DNA of 64,000 bases from NCBI RefSeq assembly GCF_000143415.4, contig NW_003314312.1, forward strand, positions 1,377,713 through 1,441,712, given 5' to 3'. Below the pieces are notes generated by a model. The model did not search any database and had not been told where the DNA came from. It worked only from the letters and a program-made list of their open reading frames with translations. The position numbers were made by a program, and so were the translations under genes. This document shows, piece by piece, positions 59,108 to 64,000 of the stretch (positions within the stretch are counted from its first letter, which is position 1; each line of letters begins with the position of its first letter). This stretch comes from Selaginella moellendorffii. Lineage: Eukaryota > Streptophyta > Lycopodiopsida > Selaginellales > Selaginellaceae.

Positions 59108-59590
59108 GTGAAGCAGTTCCCTTGGCACTAGGAAGATCAATTCATCACCAAACCGATCTTCTCAGTGTCAAGGGAACAAAAAAAAGAAGAAAAGAAGCAG
59201 TTCCCTTGGTGCTGGGAAGATCGGTTCGTCACTGAACCAATCTTCTCAACGCCAAGGGAACAAAAAATAGAAGAAAAGAAGTAGTTCCCTTGGCATAGGA
59301 AGATTGGTTCGTTGCCAAACCGATCTTTTCAGCGCCAAGGGAAAAAAAAAGAAGAAAAGAAGCAGTTCCCTTGGCACTGGGAAGATCGGTTCATCACCGA
59401 ACCAATCTTCTCAGCCCCAATGGAACGACAAGAAACAAAAAAAAACCCAGAACCTGATGTGCTGGGAAGATCGGTTCGTCGTTGAACCGATCTTCTCAGC
59501 ACCAATGGAATGACAAGAAAAAAGAAAACCCAGAATCTGATGTGCTGGGAAGATCGGCTCGCTGCCGAACCGATCATTCCAGCGCAAAGT
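59108..59590. repeat. Tandem array of about six hairpin-forming repeats
   Basis: Units of roughly 80-88 bp start near 59110, 59196, 59278, 59358, 59447 and 59530. Each holds an imperfect inverted repeat: GGAAGATCGGTTCG, a short loop, then CGAACCGATCTTCTC; in the first four the stem is extended by TTCCCTTGGC at the left and GCCAAGGGAA at the right. The array lies in the 5' region of the right methyltransferase-like gene. Confidence 0.85.
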
Positions 59591-59795
59591 AGCCATGAGG
59601 CGCAAGTTACTTGCTAGGAGTAAAAGATGGGGAGATGAAAAAGCAGCAAAGAGAAGCATAACTTGATTGAGGAGTGTCTTTCTAGTGTCTTGAAGAGCAT
59701 CTAGCATCCTGTTTGAGAAGCATCTTGAAGCATTCAAGTGTTTTTCTCTTGCCCTTCCTTGCTCAAACCCTAGCAGTAAAACCCTAAAAATTAAC

Positions 59796-59846
59796 GGTCA
59801 CGATCAATGGTCACTATCAACAGTCACAATCAACTGTCACGATCAA
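59796..59846. promoter_or_regulatory. Four 13-bp iterons
   Basis: GGTCACGATCAA, GGTCACTATCAA, AGTCACAATCAA and TGTCACGATCAA follow each other with a period of 13 bp. Such phased repeats resemble protein-binding arrays. They lie next to the TATA box of the methyltransferase-like gene. Confidence 0.65.
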
Positions 59847-59865
59847 TTTTTTAACAGTACTTGGA

Positions 59866-59876
59866 TATATTTATAG
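59866..59876 (-). promoter_or_regulatory. TATA box for the methyltransferase-like gene
   Basis: The minus strand reads CTATAAATATA, a near-perfect plant TATA box, about 20 bp before the iterons in the direction of transcription. Confidence 0.5.
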
Positions 59877-59879
59877 GAC

Positions 59880-60185
59880 AAATCCACTAAGGAGAACAAG
59901 CAATTAATGTTACAACTCTCGTGATTAATCAGCGCCTCTCACTCATAACCCCAATCATTTCAACAGTATTATTCCTCTCACAATCAATTATACAATTAAT
60001 ATGGGTGGCTTTTTAACATTCTCATATATCTCTAGATTCTAAACGGTTGTATATTTTGTTAAAATCTTTAACTTGTCCTTTGCAAGGACACAGCTAATTA
60101 AAGCTCACAATACAAAAGAATATCTTTGTTCTTTTTTGTCAGTTTCTCCCTAAATTTTTTCTAAGTGCTCGAGCAAGGAGAAGAT
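59880..60185. promoter_or_regulatory. Divergent promoter region of the right Mutator-like unit
   Basis: Counterpart of 52685-52920; both contain TCTCTAGATTCTAAACGG-like and AATTGTATAATTGATTG-like stretches in mirror orientation. Confidence 0.55.
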
Positions 60186-63100
60186 ATGAGAGAATTCTAC
60201 TTGAAGTTTGATCAAGAGCCTCTAATTGTTTTCTCTAAGAATGTTATAGGAGAGAGCTTCCTCTACAGAAGATTCAAGTTGAAGCCGAGATCAGTTAGTT
60301 TGAGAATGTATGTCGGGATAAGGGTAATCAGATAGAAAAATCCATTCTTCTCAACAGTGGTGTGGGAGAGAATGGGATTCAGTGGGATCTTGATAGATGT
60401 ACAGGTCAGGAGATTCTAGTTACAAGATCTCCAAAGCGAGCACAGGAGAGTGCATCAATTTCACAGCCAACTGTGCAAGGAGTGAAGGATGAAGTTGTTA
60501 TTCTCTCCAGTGATAAAAGTGAAAAAGATGAACTTCCCAACATAGCTTCTCAAATAAGTAGGTGTGTTCCTTCTGGACTAGTTTTTGAAGTGGTGGATAA
60601 AGCATTTCGGCAATCTCAATCATTATGGTTGGAATTGAAGGAGTTCCAGTACATGAGAGGTGAAGAGCTTCCGTCTTCCTATAATGGGAATATATTCTTC
60701 AAATTTCCACTGGCCAATTTGTCAAGCAGGAAGAGGGGCATGGAGACACGTCTTGATCCACATAATTGTTGCAGAGTAAAGACAACCCACTTCCCCCATT
60801 TCAACAGATTTGTGTCTATAGTCCATTGTGGTGGACAGCTTCAATATGTCGCTGAGAAATGCATTTTTGATCATGGCAAGAATATGTGTTTCTTTGAAGG
60901 CTCAACGATCAATCCCCCTAGGCGTCATGAGGTTGCTACAGGGTTTAGATGTTGCAAATGCGGGGCAACACCTGTTTGTCAAGCATGTTGCGATGCAAAA
61001 ATGTATTATTTTCTTCCACAAGATGGATGTTTAGGCAGAGCAGCAGTGCATGTTGGATACCACCAACACACAATAGAGGAAGGAATCTGCCGTGATTCTT
61101 TTCGCAATTTGAAGGCTGTTGTTACTACAGAGGCTAGGAAGAAAAGTGCTGCAACTCCAAAGTGTGTTCAATAGTTTGTACTAAAGGACTATGTGGTGGA
61201 CACGTTGCTACAAACTGATGGCAAAAAAGAGTTCACGGAGAACAACTTGAAGAAGTTTCTTCAAAATATAGAACCCGTGACAAATTTAAACATGTATAAG
61301 TTAATATTTAACTCTACTTATCACTAAAAACACTCTTTTTTTAGCAGAATAAAGAACTGGATGCGAGAAGGGTGAGATGGAAAGCTTCAATTTAGATTAA
61401 ATGCAATTTTGGAGTTGAAAAGAAAATGTCTCTATGAATTTATTCATGGGAGTTTGTTCGTTAGCCAAGTGACTTCGAATAGTCAACACCCTTTCATCTT
61501 TAAAATGTCCACCCTTGGTCTTGCTTCTGGTGTGGACCTTGTATAACGAATGGATATAAATGGAGATGGTGACTTGGCTAATTCCTGGATCCATTTCAAC
61601 CATATGGAATGAGTTTCAGGCTAGTCAACAATGGGAGCTCATGTTTATGATCACAAGTAAGTGGTTATTCATTTTTTAAGGATCCATACCGATTTACATT
61701 ATAACCATTCCTTTTATAGGTTGCAATGCAATTTGATTATAGTTATAGCTGAATTCAAGGTTCAAGATTTCCAAGCACAAACCATTTTTTGGACATATAT
61801 GTTCGAGGTTGTTAAACAGCGAACCGGGAAGAAACCCAACTTCTGTGGTTTCATGGCAGATGTTGCTAGTGCTAACTGGTTGGCTGTACGACAAGTATTT
61901 GGAGGTGATAAAATTCAGCCATTACAAGGTAGAGAGAAGACTTGTGAGTTTCATTGGGCAAAGAGCGTCAATGAACATTGCCGATGCATCAAGTCTAGCT
62001 TCCATCACGAGTTCAAACAACTTTGTCAGGAATGGATGGATGCACCAACTAAAGAGGAGCACGAGGCAAAAGCAAATGAGATGTGTATATGGTGGTGTGA
62101 AAGAGACAAAATGCCAATTGAACACCTTCCACAAATAGAGTGTTGGCTTGCATGGTGGGAAGTTCGAATGTTTCAGTGAGGCCATTATATTCTCCATGTA
62201 AGTTTTCTCTCATTTTCTTTTTTTGTCACATTCAAATGTTGCATTTTTCCTAGGATCAACCACTTTATGACATTGCATTTACACTAACAATTAATCTCTC
62301 TGAGAGCAAACATTGGAGTTGGAGAGCTTCTGAAGCAGAGAAAGGAAAAGTGTCCCTATATGAAGCTACACTCTTCGACCTCACTAGATCTCTTGAGTAG
62401 TCATCAAAAGCTTTGGCTGCACAGGAAGAAAGGTTTGATGGTACAAGTCCAAACTTAGACAAGCTTCGAGAGCAAGTTGGTAGAAGGACAACACCAGTAG
62501 CATGGTCAATATCTAAGATGGTGGGGGAAGTTGTTACTGAAACTCCTACAAAATCAAATTATGAACCACTTGGGGACATGAGGACAGTCCTTTTGAAGCA
62601 TCAACAGACATTTGATGAGCCCAACATCACTCCTTCTAGCTCTCCAGAGCTTGATTACCATTCTGTTCCACAACACCAGAGAAGAACTAAGGAACATGGA
62701 GTGGAGGAGGTGCCAGTTGTTACTGAAGTAAATCCAGTGCCAGAGGTTGAGAAGATTATTGCTCGTGAGCAGTTTCTCATATCAACTGGGCAATTTGAAG
62801 AGTCAATGCTAAGAGTAATGTGCGTTGCTCTGGAATGATTGGGAGTCGAGGTCAGTGTCTTGCATTTGTGTGCTCAGATTGAAATTCTTCAACAGTACCA
62901 TGTTTCTGGGGTTGTCAAGATCTAGGGGTAAAGGGCTGCCAGTCAAGTTGGATTTACTATTGTGGGACTGATGTTACTCATACAAACCGGATCAAAAGTT
63001 CAATTATCTTGAAGCCAAATTCTATGTCAGAGGAGTGGCCAGTTGAGTGAAGCTGCAATGTTTTAAAAGAAGAGATTGAAAGTCTAGAGAGAGCTGGTTT

Positions 63101-63278
63101 CAAACTAAAGACTTCCTCAAATGTTGCTATTGATACTGCTATGCCACCAATATCAACACTAAACTGGCATACATGACCAGCTAGAAATGGGAAGGTTGTA
63201 TAATATAGGTCTTCCATTTCAAAAGGTGCACAAGAGAAGATCAAGCTAGCAAAGGTGTTGAAATGCACAATCACAAGT
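60186..63278 (+). pseudogene. Mutator-like SWIM transposase, right unit
   Basis: Same gene as the left unit in opposite orientation. It starts MREFYLKFDQEPLIVFSKN, has a frameshift near 60300, an open stretch 60362-61174 with CCKCGATPVCQACCDAKMYY, the shared amber after KCVQ (61172), and the core at 61661-62179. FMADVASANW keeps the second catalytic Asp and CEFHWAKSV is intact. The first Asp is changed to Asn with a stop beside it (HFNHME). The copy is cut at 63278, before the SWIM finger, where an oppositely oriented element end begins. Confidence 0.82.
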
Positions 63279-63299
63279 GTCGTGGTTAAGGAGGAGCCC

Positions 63300-63356
63300 G
63301 GGTAGGTTTTGAGCTCATGAGCTCACGAGCTGAGCTCATGAGCTGAGCTCACGGCT
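63300..63356. repeat. Element terminus with GAGCTC/CATG palindromes
   Basis: Alternating AGCTCATGAGCTCACGAGCT-type words just inside the end, also at 49168-49195 (shorter) and 2748-2766. They may serve as repeated transposase-binding sites. Confidence 0.6.
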
Positions 63357-63975
63357 TCTCAAACACAAGAAAAACATTGGTTCGTCCCGAACCAACATCT
63401 TTCCATTCTTCAAATTTTGATTTAATCTATATTTCCAAGTAAATTCGACTAATAAAATACAAATATAAATATAGATCCGAACACTAAAAGCAATCTAAAA
63501 ACACTTCTCAAGCTCCGCAACTGTAAGGCTTGCCTGGTGGATGTGATGGTCGATCTTAGGATCTTGGTTTAGTTCCTGCATAAAAATGTAATAGATGTGC
63601 TTGCAGGCTAAATATACCTTTCCCCTGTTCTCCCGCTGTGTAAAATCTGGACAGGTACAGGATGGATTTTCGCAGATTTTAACAGTGTAGCTCGTACCCT
63701 TTGATGACTCAGTCACAATAATAAACTCCTTAGCCATAGCACTGATGTAGTTTGTCTTTGTGATTGTGCACTTTAGCTCTTTTGCCAACTTGATCTTCTC
63801 TTGTGCACCTTTCGAAATGGAAGACCTGTATTGTATAGCCTTCCCATTCCTAGCTGGTCGTGTATGCCGGTCTAGTGTTGATATTGGTGGCATAGCAGTA
63901 CTAATAGCAACATTTGAGGAAGTCTTTAGCTTGAAACCTGCTCTCTCCAGACTTTCAATCTCTTCTTTCAAAAGA
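63300..63975 (-). mobile_element. Mutator-like element, end of a further copy
   Basis: Begins with the terminus GGGTAGGTTTTGAGCTC at 63300 and carries an uninterrupted C-terminal transposase frame from 63971 to 63495 with an intact SWIM finger (SCTCPDFTQRENRGKVYLAC then KH). It is the best-preserved SWIM end in the window. The match stops at 63975, after which 25 unrelated bases close the window. Confidence 0.82.
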
Positions 63976-64000
63976 GCTATTCGCGTGACCGATGCCTATT

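Noticed and set aside
61172-61174. Programmed stop-codon readthrough of the transposase
   Set aside because: The context CAATAG matches only half of a known leaky signal, and both copies have other disabling changes; kept only as a low-interest observation.
1-64000. tRNA, rRNA, CRISPR arrays or bacterial-style operons
   Set aside because: None seen on either strand by eye; genes have spliceosomal introns and separate promoters.

Overview
The window looks like a nuclear contig from a land plant, most likely a lycophyte of the Selaginella type. The inference rests on very short GT-AG introns (about 38-90 bp), a microbial-type terpene synthase (a class described in Selaginella and other non-seed plants), two A-type cytochrome P450 lineages, a PEBP (FT/TFL1/MFT family) gene, a plant LRR gene with one 72-bp exon per repeat, and abundant Ty3/gypsy, Ty1/copia, hAT and Mutator-like elements. 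Species assignment is inference. I saw no tRNA, rRNA or CRISPR.

Layout. 1-1.7 kb: 3' end of an LRR gene, then a broken PEBP gene. 2.3-8.4 kb: MULE remnant and a gypsy element with both LTRs. 8.8-21.1 kb: the gene-rich part, with P450 A (-), a terpene synthase pseudogene (-), P450 B (+), a decayed second copy of P450 A, an LRR fragment, an FAD-linked oxidase (-) and a TIC32-like short-chain dehydrogenase (+). 21.5-25.4 kb: copia element. 25.5-36.5 kb: AT-rich, with decayed gypsy and MULE sequence and one methyltransferase fragment. 36.7-46.1 kb: a second, partly inverted copy of the metabolic block (P450 B', terpene synthase', P450 A'', LRR fragment', oxidase'), with a hAT element inserted in P450 B'. 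46.2-49.2 kb: decayed gypsy. 49.2-64 kb: two inverted copies of a Mutator-like unit plus the end of a further copy.

Metabolic block. Terpene synthase, two P450s, an FAD-linked oxidase and an SDR side by side form a plausible terpenoid gene cluster: scaffold formation followed by oxidations. Only P450 A, the oxidase and the SDR look intact. P450 B is damaged at its N-terminus, and both terpene synthase copies are frameshifted in different places.

Most unusual system. The 49-63 kb units pair a SWIM-zinc-finger transposase gene with a divergently transcribed gene that carries a ParB-like DGNHR motif and a permuted amino-methyltransferase-like domain (motif IV-like DLPD/DFPN, then motif I-like DATLGFGS). 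A third copy of both parts lies at 28.6-32.3 kb. All copies here are mutated, but the recurring association suggests a transposon that once carried its own putative DNA-modification protein. One unit has an array of about six 80-bp hairpin repeats and a set of 13-bp iterons in front of the methyltransferase-like gene.
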